Part shown: positions 30,317 to 39,361 of the stretch, piece by piece
How the letters are laid out: each line of letters starts with the position of its first letter
Position numbering within the stretch: the first letter of the stretch is position 1
From: Falsiroseomonas ponticola
GTDB taxonomy: Bacteria; Pseudomonadota; Alphaproteobacteria; Acetobacterales; Acetobacteraceae
Direction: 5' to 3'
DNA: 64,000 nucleotides
Assembly (NCBI RefSeq): GCF_016805305.1
Contig: NZ_JAERQN010000009.1
Location: 62,001 to 126,000 of the forward strand
Program-made: the position numbers and the translations under genes
The notes under the pieces: model-generated
Database searches by the model: none
What the model was told of the DNA's origin: nothing
Seen by the model: only the letters and a program-made list of their open reading frames with translations

Positions 30317-32896
30317 ATGACCATCCAGAACCCCATCCAGCTCGCCCCCGTCGCCGCCAGCCCGGCCGCCGATCGCCTGGCGCTGGAAGCCGCGATCCAT
30401 GAGGCCTGCGCGCGGATCGCGCCGCTCTGGCCGCTGCGCGGCTTCGTCGCGGTGAACCCCTTCCTCGGCTTCACCGGCCAGGGCTTCGCCGCCACCTGCG
30501 CCACCATGCGCCGCGTCGCGCGGGTGGACATGCTGATGCCGCGGGATTTCTACCGGGATGCGCTCGCCCGGGGGGAGATCGACGATGCGGCGCTGCTGGC
30601 CGCGCTGCGCGCCGCCCCCGCCATTCCCGGCGCGCCCACGGATGTGGCCGCGCTGCGCGCCGCCGCCTCGCAGGAACGCAGCTGGGACCAGACCCTGCCC
30701 GGCGCCCGCCACCCCGCCGCCGTCGCCACGGTGGCGGAGGTGCTGGACAGCCTCTCCGGCGGGGACCGGGAGGCATCGCGCACCCGCTTCATGATCGACG
30801 AGATATCCCGCTGGTGCGGCGCCTATTTCGATGAGGGCCAGGCCAGCTGGCGGCTGCCGATCCGGCACCTCTCGCCCTATGCCGCCTGGCGGGCCACCGC
30901 GCGGCATGACCGGAACCCGGAGGCGATGGGCATCGCCGGTTTCCGCGCCGCCATCCTGGCGCTGCCCTGCGACCCGGTGGAGGCGATCGGCGCCGTGCTG
31001 GCGGGGCTGCGCATCCCGGAGCGCGCGCGGGCGGACTACCTGCACCGGGCGCTGTTCGACATCCGTGGCTGGGCCGCCTATGCGCGGCATCTCGGCTGGG
31101 TCGCGGCCCAGCAGGGGCGGGAGGATGGGTCGCTCGTCGGCCTGCTCGCGATCCGCATCGCCTGGGGCTACGGGCTGTTCCAGGCGCGGTCGCAGGATGG
31201 GCGGTTCCGGCGCGCCTGGACCCATGCCATCGCCACCGCCGCCTCCGCGCCGCAGGACGGGCAGCTCGGCCTGGATGCCGAGCTGGCGACGGACCTGCTG
31301 CTGCATGAAGCCTATGAGGAAGCGGCCCGGCGGCGGCTGGTCGCGCGGCTCAGCGGCCATGCGGCCTCCCGCCCCCTGCGCCTGCCGGGCCGGCCGGCCA
31401 TCCAGGCCGCCTTCTGCATCGATGTGCGGTCGGAGGTCTTCCGCCGGGCGCTGGAAACCGCGATGCCGGGCGCGGAGACGATCGGCTTCGCCGGCTTCTT
31501 CGGCTTCCCCATCGAATACGTCCCCTTCGGCCGCACGCGGGGCGCCGCGCATTGCCCGGTGCTGCTGAAGCCCGCCTTCACGGTGTGCGAGGCGGTGCAG
31601 GGCGCGACGCCGGCGGAGGAAGGCGGCCTGCACGCGCTGCGGCGCCTGCGGCAGCGGGCGGAGCGCGCCTGGAAGGGCTTCAAGCGCTCCGCCGTCTCCT
31701 CCTTCACCCATGTGGAGACGGCGGGGCTGCTGTTCGGCGCCAAGATCGCCTCCGACAGCCTGGGCCTGACGCGCACCGTGGCGCATCCCCGCGATGCGGC
31801 GCTGGATGCCGCGACGGCGGCGCGGCTCGGCCCGCGGATCGAGGCGCGGGAGGAAGCGGGCCGGCTGACCGGCTTCGACGATGCGCAGCGCCTGGCGATG
31901 GCGGAGGCCGTGCTGAAGGGCATGTCGCTTGCCTCCGTCGGGGCCGGCACCACCTTCGCGCGGCTTGTCCTGCTGGCCGGCCACGGCAGCACCACGGTCA
32001 ACAACCCGCATGCCGCGGGCCTGGATTGCGGCGCCTGCGGCGGCCAGACCGGGGAGGCGAATGCGCGGATCGCCGCCGCCATCCTGAACGACCCGGCGGT
32101 GCGGACCGGCCTGGCGGGGAAGGGCATCCAGATCCCCGCCGACACCTGGTTCCTGCCCGCGCTGCACGATACCACGACGGATGCCGTGACCATCTTCGGG
32201 GAGGAGGCGGTGCCCCCCGGCCACGCCACCGACCTGGCGCGGCTGAAGGATGCGCTGGCCCGCGCCGGGGCGCTGGCGCGGATGGAACGCGCCGTGCTGC
32301 TGGGCCTGGATGCCAGCATGGACGTGGACGCCAGGATCACCGCCCGCAGCCGGGACTGGTCCGAGGTCCGGCCCGAATGGGGCCTGGCCGGCAATGCCGC
32401 CTTCATCGCCGCGCCGCGCGAGGTGACGCGCGGCCTGGCGCTGGGCGGCCGCGCCTTCCTGCATGACTACGAAGCCGCGCAGGACGACAGCGGCGCGGTG
32501 CTGGAATTGATCATGACGGCGCCGCTGGTCGTCGCCTCCTGGATCAACCTCCAGTATTTCGGCTCCACCGTGAACAACGACGCCTTCGGCAGCGGCAACA
32601 AGGTGCTGCACAACGTCATCGGGCAGCTCGGCGTGCTGGAAGGCAATGCGGGCGACCTGCGCGCCGGCCTGCCCTGGCAATCCGTGCATGACGGCGATCG
32701 CTTCGTGCATGAGCCGCTGCGGCTTTCCGTCTTCATCGCGGCGCCGGAGGCGGCGATGGAGGCGGTGATGGCGAAGCACCAGGGGGTGCGCGACCTCGTC
32801 GAGAATGGCTGGCTGCACCTGCATTCCCTGGCCGAGGAAGGCCGTGTCATCCGGCGGCGCGTGCCGGGCGGCGGCTGGGTGGAGGGGGCGGCCTAG
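30317..32896 (+). CDS. dabA: DabA (DUF2309), carbonic-anhydrase-like subunit of the DAB complex
   Basis: 859 residues from the ATG at 30317, 14 bases after dabB. The DUF2309 opening is APLWPLRGFVAVNPFLGF. The zinc site known from Halothiobacillus DabA (Cys-x-Asp, His, Cys) is complete: C367 and D369 in FCIDVRSE, H556 in LAGHGSTT and C571 in GLDCGACGG. The 15-residue His-to-Cys spacing equals that in the characterised protein. QYFGSTVNNDAFGSGNK near the end is also typical. The open frame extends far upstream across dabB, but that part is out-of-frame antisense-like sequence. With dabB it should accumulate inorganic carbon. Confidence 0.92.
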   Translation: MTIQNPIQLAPVAASPAADRLALEAAIHEACARIAPLWPLRGFVAVNPFLGFTGQGFAATCATMRRVARVDMLMPRDFYRDALARGEIDDAALLAALRAAPAIPGAPTDVAALRAAASQERSWDQTLPGARHPAAVATVAEVLDSLSGGDREASRTRFMIDEISRWCGAYFDEGQASWRLPIRHLSPYAAWRATARHDRNPEAMGIAGFRAAILALPCDPVEAIGAVLAGLRIPERARADYLHRALFDIRGWAAYARHLGWVAAQQGREDGSLVGLLAIRIAWGYGLFQARSQDGRFRRAWTHAIATAASAPQDGQLGLDAELATDLLLHEAYEEAARRRLVARLSGHAASRPLRLPGRPAIQAAFCIDVRSEVFRRALETAMPGAETIGFAGFFGFPIEYVPFGRTRGAAHCPVLLKPAFTVCEAVQGATPAEEGGLHALRRLRQRAERAWKGFKRSAVSSFTHVETAGLLFGAKIASDSLGLTRTVAHPRDAALDAATAARLGPRIEAREEAGRLTGFDDAQRLAMAEAVLKGMSLASVGAGTTFARLVLLAGHGSTTVNNPHAAGLDCGACGGQTGEANARIAAAILNDPAVRTGLAGKGIQIPADTWFLPALHDTTTDAVTIFGEEAVPPGHATDLARLKDALARAGALARMERAVLLGLDASMDVDARITARSRDWSEVRPEWGLAGNAAFIAAPREVTRGLALGGRAFLHDYEAAQDDSGAVLELIMTAPLVVASWINLQYFGSTVNNDAFGSGNKVLHNVIGQLGVLEGNAGDLRAGLPWQSVHDGDRFVHEPLRLSVFIAAPEAAMEAVMAKHQGVRDLVENGWLHLHSLAEEGRVIRRRVPGGGWVEGAA

Positions 32897-32902
32897 CCCC
32901 CC

Positions 32903-34435
32903 TCACTCCAGCCGCAGATCCTGCACGCGGATCAGCCCATCCGGCACGGCGCGCATGCCGCGCAGCCGTGCCACATGCACCGCGATGTTCTTGCGGTGCC
33001 ACAGGTACAGGCGCTGGCGGTCGCGCTCCACCGCGATGCGCCAGACGCGTTCATAGAGCGCGCGGCGTTCCTCCAGGCCGGAGACGCGCCGCGCCTCCTC
33101 CAGCGCCGCATCCACCTCCGCATCCGCATACCGGCCCTCATTCACCGGGCCGGTGGAATGGAGGAAGTTCCAGAGGTTGCCATCGGGGTCCGTGCGGCCC
33201 GACCAGCCCTGGAGATAGGCCTCGAATTCCCCGCGCAGCGCGACCTGCTGGCTGGTGGCGAATTCCACCGCGCGGATGCGCAGGTCGAAGCCGGCCTCCC
33301 GCACCATCGCCTGCACCACCTCGCCGACCTGGCGGAGTTCCGGGTTGTTCGGGACCATCAGCTCGATCGGGATCGGCGTCGCCACGCCGGATTGCCGCAC
33401 CAGCGCCCGGGCGGCGGCGATGTCGCGCGCCGGCGGGCGGATGGCGGCGATGTGGAAGGGGGAGGAGGGCGGCACCGCCTGCGCCGTCAGCGTCTGCGCG
33501 CCGCCATACACCACCTGGTCCAGCGCCGCGCGGTCGATCGCGAGATCAAAGGCCCGCCGCAGCCTGGCGTCCCGCCCCAGCGGATGTGCCGCGCGCGGCC
33601 CGTTCGCGACATTGAAGTGGATGCTCTGGTAGCCGAGTTCGTCGGAGACGCTGAGCGCGAAGCGCCGGTCGCCGCGCAGCGCGGGCATGTCGCCGGGATC
33701 GATGGTCTGGATCACCTCGATCACGCCGGAGCGGAGGTTGGCCAGGCGCACATTGCTGTCCGGGATCGGCAGGTAGGTGATGCGGTTGATGTGGATTCGA
33801 GCGGCATCCCAGTACTGGGGAAAACGCTCCACCACGATCCGGTCCTGCGCCACGCGCTCCACGAAGCGGAAGGGCCCGGCGCAGACGGGGTTGCGGCCGA
33901 AGTCGCGCCCCGCGGCTTCCGCCGCGCGGGGGCTCATCACCATGCCCGCGCGGTCGGTCAGCTGGCTCATGAAGGGGGAGGAGGGTTCGGAAAGGCGCAG
34001 CCGCACCGTCAGCGGGTCGATCACCTCCACCGCGTTCAGCGCCGCGATCTCGCCCCGGCGGAAGCTGCCCTGAAGGCGCAGGTGGCGCAGCAGGGAATGG
34101 CGCACGGCCTCGGCATCCAGGGGCTCGCCATCATGGAAGACGATGCCGGGGCGCAGGCTTATCGTCAGGGTCTGCGCATCATCCCAGCGATGCGCCGCGG
34201 CCAGCTGGTGGACCAGGCCCAGGCGTTCGTCGATGTCGAACAGCTTGTCGCAGAGCGCGGCGAAGACGATGCGGCCGACGAAGCTGCGCGCGAGAGTCGG
34301 GTCCAGGATGTCCGGATCCTCGCGCAGCGCGATTCGCAGGTTCTGCGGGCCCGGCTGCGCCTGGGCGGGCACCGCGGCCAGGGCCGCGCCCAGCAGGGCC
34401 AGGGCGAGCAGCCGGCGAAGGCGGCATGGGGGCAT
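32903..34435 (-). CDS. ABC peptide-type (SBP family 5) substrate-binding protein
   Basis: 510 residues from the ATG at 34435, which has AGGAGG nine bases upstream; a GTG at 34456 lies before that site and was rejected. The signal peptide is LLALALLGAALAAVPAQAQ. Family features: LRIALREDPDILDPTLAR, TISLRPGIVFHDGEPLDAEAV, NPVCAGPFRFVE, RRAFDLAIDRAAL and the C-terminal NEGRYADAEVDAALEEAR. It has no adjacent permease or ATPase genes and converges with dabA, six bases apart. It probably delivers a peptide or similar solute to a shared Dpp-type transporter. Ligand unknown. Confidence 0.85.
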   Translation of the reverse strand: MPPCRLRRLLALALLGAALAAVPAQAQPGPQNLRIALREDPDILDPTLARSFVGRIVFAALCDKLFDIDERLGLVHQLAAAHRWDDAQTLTISLRPGIVFHDGEPLDAEAVRHSLLRHLRLQGSFRRGEIAALNAVEVIDPLTVRLRLSEPSSPFMSQLTDRAGMVMSPRAAEAAGRDFGRNPVCAGPFRFVERVAQDRIVVERFPQYWDAARIHINRITYLPIPDSNVRLANLRSGVIEVIQTIDPGDMPALRGDRRFALSVSDELGYQSIHFNVANGPRAAHPLGRDARLRRAFDLAIDRAALDQVVYGGAQTLTAQAVPPSSPFHIAAIRPPARDIAAARALVRQSGVATPIPIELMVPNNPELRQVGEVVQAMVREAGFDLRIRAVEFATSQQVALRGEFEAYLQGWSGRTDPDGNLWNFLHSTGPVNEGRYADAEVDAALEEARRVSGLEERRALYERVWRIAVERDRQRLYLWHRKNIAVHVARLRGMRAVPDGLIRVQDLRLE

Positions 34436-34596
34436 GGCGTCGGACCTCCTGGTCACGGCGTCTTCCTTCCCTCGGGCCGAGTGTCCGGCAGCCTGGGCCG
34501 CCCCGCAAGCCCGGCCGCGCCCGCCACCCGCCGGGCGGGGCGATTGGCGCAAAAATGCCGGTCATGCTAGGGGTTACGGGTATCCGGGCGAGTCCC

Positions 34597-34621
34597 GGGA
34601 AGGGCCGTTCCGGGCCTTCCC
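34597..34621. repeat. hairpin in the gyrA leader
   Basis: GGGAAGG (34597-34603) and CCTTCCC (34615-34621) form a perfect seven-pair stem around an 11-base loop. CCCGGGAAG-like blocks recur at 34594-34603 and 34644-34653. The hairpin is about 100 bases upstream of the gyrA start and may be part of the leader transcript. No convincing -35/-10 pair was found. Confidence 0.35.
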
Positions 34622-34724
34622 AGGGGGGCCACCTTCCCGGATGCCCGGGAAGCGCCTAATCCCCTCCACGGACCACCGAACGCTGCCCGGGGCATCCCCC
34701 CGGGACCGCCACAAGGATGCCACG

Positions 34725-37520
34725 TTGAGCGACCTGCCGACACCGCCGGACGCGCCGAAGCCCGGGAGCGACATCGCCCCCGTCGGCCTCGAGGAGGAGA
34801 TGCGCCGCTCCTACCTCGACTATGCGATGTCCGTCATCGTCTCCCGCGCCCTGCCCGATGCACGGGACGGCCTGAAGCCGGTGCATCGCCGCATCCTCTA
34901 CGCGATGCACGAGGCCGGCTACACCCATGACAAGCCGCACCGGAAGTCCGCCCGCGTCGTCGGCGACGTCATGGGCAAGTATCATCCGCATGGCGACGCC
35001 TCGATCTACGATGCGCTGGTGCGCATGGCGCAGCCCTTCTCCATGCGGGTGCCGCTGATCGACGGGCAGGGCAATTTCGGCAGCATGGACGGCGATCCGC
35101 CCGCGGCCATGCGCTACACGGAAGTCCGCCTGGCCCGCGCCTCCGCAGCCCTGCTGGAGGGGATCGACGAGGATACGGTCGATTTCCAGGCCAATTACGA
35201 CGAGTCCGCGCAGGAACCGCGCGTGCTGCCCGCCGCCTTCCCGAACCTGCTGGTGAACGGCGCCGGCGGCATCGCCGTCGGCATGGCGACCAACATCCCG
35301 ACCCACAATGCGGGGGAGGTGATCGACGCGACGCTGGCCGTGATCCGGGAGCCCGCGACGACGCTCGAGGAGGTCATGAAGATCATGCCGGGGCCGGATT
35401 TCCCGACCGGCGGCTTGATCCTCGGCCGCGCCGGCATCCGTTCGGCCTTCGAGACCGGGCGCGGCTCCATCGCGCTGCGCGCCCGCGCGACGATCGAGGA
35501 GATGCGCGGCGGCCGCTCCATGATCGTGGTCACCGAGATCCCCTACCAGGTGAACAAGGCGACGCTGATCGAGAAGATCGCGGAGCTGGTGCGCGCCAAG
35601 GCGATCGAGGGCATCAGCGACCTGCGCGACGAGAGCGACCGCGACGGCCTGCGCGTGGTGGTGGAGCTGAAGAAGGACGCGACGCCGGAGGTGGTGCTGA
35701 ACCAGCTCTACCGCTTCACCCAGCTCCAGACCTCCTTCGGCGTGAACTTCGTGGCGCTGGACGAGGGGCGGCCGCGCCAGATGGGGCTGCTGGACGCCAT
35801 CCGCGCCTTCATCCGATTCCGGGACGAGGTGATCCAGCGGCGGTCGCGCTTCCGCCTGGCCAAGGCGCGCGACCGCGGCCACCAGCTGATCGGCCTGGCC
35901 ATCGCGGTCGCCAATATCGACGAGGTCATCGCCGTGATCCGCGCCAGCGCGGATGCCAATGCCGCCCGCGCCGCGCTGATGGCGCGGGACTGGCCGGCGG
36001 GCGATGTCGGCGTGCTGCTCGACCTGGTGGATGACTACCGCAACGTCATCTCCCCCGAGGGCACCGTCCGCCTCACGGAGGAACAGGCCAACGGCATTCT
36101 CGCGCTGCGCCTGCAGCGCCTCACGGGGCTGGAGCGGGAGAAGATCAACGCCGAGCTGGGCGAGGTGGGCGCCACCATCCGCGGGCTGCTGGAGATCCTG
36201 GCCTCCGCCATCCGCCGGCAGGAGGTGATGGTCGAGGAACTGCTCGCCGTCCGCGCCCAGATCGCGACGCCGCGCATGACGGAGATCGTGGACGGCTTCG
36301 CCGACCAGGACGACGAAAGCCTGATCGAGCCGGGCACGATGGTCGTGACCCTGACGCGGGATGGCTACGTCAAGCGCACCGCGCTCGACGTCTTCCGCAG
36401 CCAGAACCGGGGCGGCCGCGGCCGCAGCGGCGCCGCGACGCGGGAGGACGACATCGTCGTCCGCAGCTTCGTCGCCCACACGCACCAATGGGTGCTGTTC
36501 TTCACCAGCCGCGGCATGGCGTTCCGGGAGAAGATCTGGCAGCTGCCGGAAGGCGGCGCCACCGGCAAGGGCCGCAGCCTGCGCCAGGTGCTGCAGCTGC
36601 AGGATGGCGAACAGGTCACCGCCGTGCTGCCGCTGCCGCAGGACGAAGGGCTGTGGGAGAACCTGCACCTCGTCTTCGCCACCAAGCAGGGCAATGTCCG
36701 GCGCAACAAGCTGAGCGACTTCAAGAACGTCCGCGCCATGGGCCTGATCGCCATGAAGCTGGACGAGGGCGACAGCCTGATCGGCGTCGCCACCTGCCGC
36801 GAAGGCGATGACGTGATGCTGGCCACCCGCAACGGCCGCTGCATCCGCTTCCAGGCGGAGGCCGAGCAGCTGCGCGTCTTCGCGGGCCGCGACAGTTCCG
36901 GCGTGCGCGGCATCCGCCTGCTGGGTGACGATGCCGTCATCAGCCTGGCCGTGCTGACGCATGTGGAGGCGGACCAGGACGACCGCACCGCCTATCTCCG
37001 CTACAGCGCCCAGAAGCGCCGCGCGGCCGGTGAGGAAGTCTCCGCCGATGCCGAGGCCCCCGCGCCGGCCGAGGAGGGCGAGGAAACCCCCGCCGCCGCC
37101 CATGACGTCTCCGACGCCCGGTTGCAGGAGATGGAGGGGCTCGAGCAGATCCTGCTGGTCGTCACCGACCGCGGCTTCGGCAAGCGCAGCTCCGCCTACG
37201 AATACCGCGTGACGGGAAGGGGCGGGCAGGGGATCACCAACATCACCCTCTCCGCGCGGACGGGGAGGGAGGTCGTGGCGACCTTCGCCGTGCGGCAGGG
37301 CGATGGCGTCATGCTGGTGACCAATGGCGGCCGCCTGATCCGCCTGCCGGCGGACCAGGTGCGCGTCACCGGCCGCTCCGCCATGGGCGTCACGCTGCTG
37401 CGCCTGAACGAGAATGAGCGCGTCACCTCCTGCTTCCCCGTCATGGAGACGCCGGGTTCGGAGACGGGCGACGACAACGCCGCCGAGACGCCCACGGGGG
37501 AAGGAACCGCCGATGCCTGA
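34725..37520 (+). CDS. gyrA: DNA gyrase subunit A
   Basis: 931 residues from a TTG at 34725, seven bases after AAGGA. The N-terminal breakage-reunion domain (EEEMRRSYLDYAMSVIVSRALPD) carries the active Tyr in AAMRYTEVRL (Y131). The C-terminal pinwheel contains a GyrA-box variant QNRGGRGRSG near 560, separating it from ParC. An acidic, Pro/Ala-rich insert (about residues 765-800) interrupts the last blades. The quinolone-determining loop reads HPHGDASIYDA: the residue equivalent to E. coli Ser83 is Ala (residue 92) while Asp87 is kept. The gene ends overlapping coaD by eight bases, an uncommon operon for gyrA. Confidence 0.95.
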   Translation: MSDLPTPPDAPKPGSDIAPVGLEEEMRRSYLDYAMSVIVSRALPDARDGLKPVHRRILYAMHEAGYTHDKPHRKSARVVGDVMGKYHPHGDASIYDALVRMAQPFSMRVPLIDGQGNFGSMDGDPPAAMRYTEVRLARASAALLEGIDEDTVDFQANYDESAQEPRVLPAAFPNLLVNGAGGIAVGMATNIPTHNAGEVIDATLAVIREPATTLEEVMKIMPGPDFPTGGLILGRAGIRSAFETGRGSIALRARATIEEMRGGRSMIVVTEIPYQVNKATLIEKIAELVRAKAIEGISDLRDESDRDGLRVVVELKKDATPEVVLNQLYRFTQLQTSFGVNFVALDEGRPRQMGLLDAIRAFIRFRDEVIQRRSRFRLAKARDRGHQLIGLAIAVANIDEVIAVIRASADANAARAALMARDWPAGDVGVLLDLVDDYRNVISPEGTVRLTEEQANGILALRLQRLTGLEREKINAELGEVGATIRGLLEILASAIRRQEVMVEELLAVRAQIATPRMTEIVDGFADQDDESLIEPGTMVVTLTRDGYVKRTALDVFRSQNRGGRGRSGAATREDDIVVRSFVAHTHQWVLFFTSRGMAFREKIWQLPEGGATGKGRSLRQVLQLQDGEQVTAVLPLPQDEGLWENLHLVFATKQGNVRRNKLSDFKNVRAMGLIAMKLDEGDSLIGVATCREGDDVMLATRNGRCIRFQAEAEQLRVFAGRDSSGVRGIRLLGDDAVISLAVLTHVEADQDDRTAYLRYSAQKRRAAGEEVSADAEAPAPAEEGEETPAAAHDVSDARLQEMEGLEQILLVVTDRGFGKRSSAYEYRVTGRGGQGITNITLSARTGREVVATFAVRQGDGVMLVTNGGRLIRLPADQVRVTGRSAMGVTLLRLNENERVTSCFPVMETPGSETGDDNAAETPTGEGTADA

Positions 37521-38034
37521 GCTTCGCGTCGGGATCTACCCCGGCACCTTCGACCCCGTGACGAACGGGCATCTGGACGTCATGGACCGCGCCGCACGGC
37601 TGGTGGACCGGCTGGTGGTGGGCGTCGCCATCAATGCCGGCAAGGGCCCGCTCTTCCCGCTGGATGAACGGGTGGAGCTGGTGAAGGCGGAGACCGACAA
37701 GATCGCCGCCCGCGTCGGGTCGGAAGTGGTGGTGGTGCCCTTCACCGGCCTGCTGGTGGAATTCGCGCGGCAATCCGGCGCGAAGATGATCATCCGGGGG
37801 CTGCGCGCCGTCTCCGACTTCGACTATGAATTCCAGATGGCGGGAATGAACCACCGCCTGGCGCCAGACGTTGAAACCGTGTTCCTCATGGCCAGTGAGA
37901 CGAACCAGTTCATCTCCTCCCGCTTCGTGAAGGAAGTGGCGACGCTCGGGGGCGACGTGTCCTCCTTCGTCCCGCCGCTGACCCTCGACCGCACGCTGGC
38001 CCGCGTGCGCAGCCGCAAGGAAGCCGCCGAATGA
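37513..38034 (+). CDS. coaD: phosphopantetheine adenylyltransferase
   Basis: 173 residues from the ATG at 37513, which lies inside the last codons of gyrA. It transfers AMP from ATP to 4'-phosphopantetheine, the penultimate step of coenzyme A synthesis. GIYPGTFDPVTNGHLDVMDR holds the T/HxGH nucleotidyltransferase motif; IIRGLRAVSDFDYE and FISSRFVKEVATLGGDVSSFVP complete the family pattern. The length is typical. Its stop overlaps the next start (ATGA), so gyrA, coaD and the exported cyclophilin are translated in sequence. Confidence 0.95.
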   Translation: MPELRVGIYPGTFDPVTNGHLDVMDRAARLVDRLVVGVAINAGKGPLFPLDERVELVKAETDKIAARVGSEVVVVPFTGLLVEFARQSGAKMIIRGLRAVSDFDYEFQMAGMNHRLAPDVETVFLMASETNQFISSRFVKEVATLGGDVSSFVPPLTLDRTLARVRSRKEAAE

Positions 38035-38642
38035 CCTTCCATCCCGCGCGCCGGCAGGCGCTGCTTGCCGCCGCCGGCCTGCTGGCCGCCCCCGCGCTGG
38101 TCCTGCCGCGCGATGCCGCCGCCCAGGGTACGAACCAGGGCACGCCGCCCGCGACGGACCCCGAGAACACGCTGTTCATGGAGCTGAAGGATGGCCGCGT
38201 GACCATCCAGCTGCAGCCGGAACTGGCGCCGCGCCATGTGGAGCGCATCAAGACGCTGACGCGCAGCAACTTCTACGACAACACGCCCTTCCACCGCGTG
38301 ATCGAAGGCTTCATGGCCCAGGGCGGCGACCCCACGGGCACCGGCACCGGCGGCAGCCCGCTGCCGAACCTGCCCGCGGAATTCAGCCCGCCCAGCCGCG
38401 CCCGCTTCCTGCGCGGCACCTGCGGCATGGCCCGCACCAGCGACCCGAACACGGCCAACAGCCAGTTCTTCATCATGTTCGCGCCCGGCTCCTTCCTCGA
38501 TGGCCAGTACACCATCTGGGGCCGCGTCGTGTCGGGCATGGAGGCCGTGGACCGCATCAAGCGCGGCGTCGGCCAGTCCGGCCAGGTGCCCAACCCGCCC
38601 GATCGCATCCGCACCATGCGCGTCGCCGCCGACGTGCGCTGA
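38031..38642 (+). CDS. exported cyclophilin-type peptidyl-prolyl isomerase
   Basis: 203 residues. A signal region (RRQALLAAAGLLAAPALVLP...AAAQG) precedes a cyclophilin domain: FYDNTPFHRVIEGFMAQGGD (active Arg and Phe), RGTCGMART, NSQFFIMF and GQYTIWGRVVSGM. The family Trp or His of the binding pocket is not judged here. It likely assists folding of exported proteins in the periplasm. It overlaps coaD by ATGA and is followed 32 bases later by a cytoplasmic paralogue that shares an 87-base block with one mismatch. Confidence 0.9.
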   Translation: MTFHPARRQALLAAAGLLAAPALVLPRDAAAQGTNQGTPPATDPENTLFMELKDGRVTIQLQPELAPRHVERIKTLTRSNFYDNTPFHRVIEGFMAQGGDPTGTGTGGSPLPNLPAEFSPPSRARFLRGTCGMARTSDPNTANSQFFIMFAPGSFLDGQYTIWGRVVSGMEAVDRIKRGVGQSGQVPNPPDRIRTMRVAADVR

Positions 38643-38674
38643 CGCGCCCCTTTCCCCCATCGGAGACCCGGCCC

Positions 38675-39214
38675 ATGAGCGCCCCCGAGAATACGCTGAC
38701 CCTTGAGCTCAAGGACGGCAACGTCGTGATCGAGCTGCTGCCCGATCTCGCGCCCCTGCATGTCGAGCGCATCAAGGCGCTGGCTTCCGAAGGCTTCTAC
38801 GACAACACGCCCTTCCACCGCGTGATCGAGGGCTTCATGGCCCAGGGCGGCGACCCCACGGGCACCGGCACCGGCGGCAGCAGCCACCCGGACCTGCCGG
38901 CCGAATTCAGCCCGCCCGGCAAGGCCCGCTTCCAGCGCGGCACCTGCGGCATGGCGCGCACCAACAACCCGAACAGCGCGAACAGCCAGTTCTTCATCAT
39001 GTTCGCGCCGGCGCCGAGCCTGGATGGCCAGTACACCATCTGGGGCAAGGTGGTCGAAGGGATCGAGGTGGTGGACAAGATCAAGCGCGGCCAGGGCCCG
39101 AACGGCATGGTGCGGGAACCCGATCGCATCAAGTCCGCCCGCATCGGCGCCGCCGCGGCGGCGGATGCCGGGCCGGCCGCCGGGGTTGACTCCACCCCCT
39201 CCGCCGACGCCTAA
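38675..39214 (+). CDS. cytoplasmic cyclophilin-type peptidyl-prolyl isomerase
   Basis: 179 residues, no signal peptide. The cyclophilin domain is complete (FYDNTPFHRVIEGFMAQGGD, RGTCGMART, NSANSQFFIMFAPA, GQYTIWGKVVEGIEVVD), followed by an Ala-rich C-terminal tail (AAAAADAGPAAGVD). It acts on prolyl bonds in the cytoplasm by family inference. It is the tandem duplicate of the exported copy before it and probably shares its transcript. A tRNA-Lys gene begins 41 bases downstream. Confidence 0.9.
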   Translation: MSAPENTLTLELKDGNVVIELLPDLAPLHVERIKALASEGFYDNTPFHRVIEGFMAQGGDPTGTGTGGSSHPDLPAEFSPPGKARFQRGTCGMARTNNPNSANSQFFIMFAPAPSLDGQYTIWGKVVEGIEVVDKIKRGQGPNGMVREPDRIKSARIGAAAAADAGPAAGVDSTPSADA

Positions 39215-39255
39215 CACGCCAGCGCGCGGCACCATCCCGGCACCGCGCGCTGCAT

Positions 39256-39331
39256 GAGCCCGTAGCTCAGCCGGTAGAGCACGTGACTTTTAATCATGGG
39301 GTCGTGGGTTCGAGTCCCACCGGGCTCACCA
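39256..39331 (+). tRNA. tRNA-Lys (anticodon TTT), CCA encoded
   Basis: Acceptor GAGCCCG/CGGGCTC, discriminator A at 39328 and encoded CCA at 39329-39331; D arm GCTCAGCCGGTAGAGC; anticodon stem CGTGA/TCATG (one G-T pair) around CTTTTAA (anticodon TTT); T arm GTGGG-TTCGAGT-CCCAC. Unlike the other two tRNAs here, CCA is in the DNA. Confidence 0.95.
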
Positions 39332-39361
39332 TGCATCACCCCTGGCGCATCCCGCCGCCCC

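Noticed and set aside
30245..32824. A long minus-strand open frame (about 859 codons) antisense to dabA
   Set aside because: Low-complexity composition and no recognisable motif, while the plus strand encodes complete DabA with its zinc residues.
34656..37103. A long minus-strand open frame antisense to gyrA
   Set aside because: Same GC-driven artefact; gyrA is unambiguous on the other strand.
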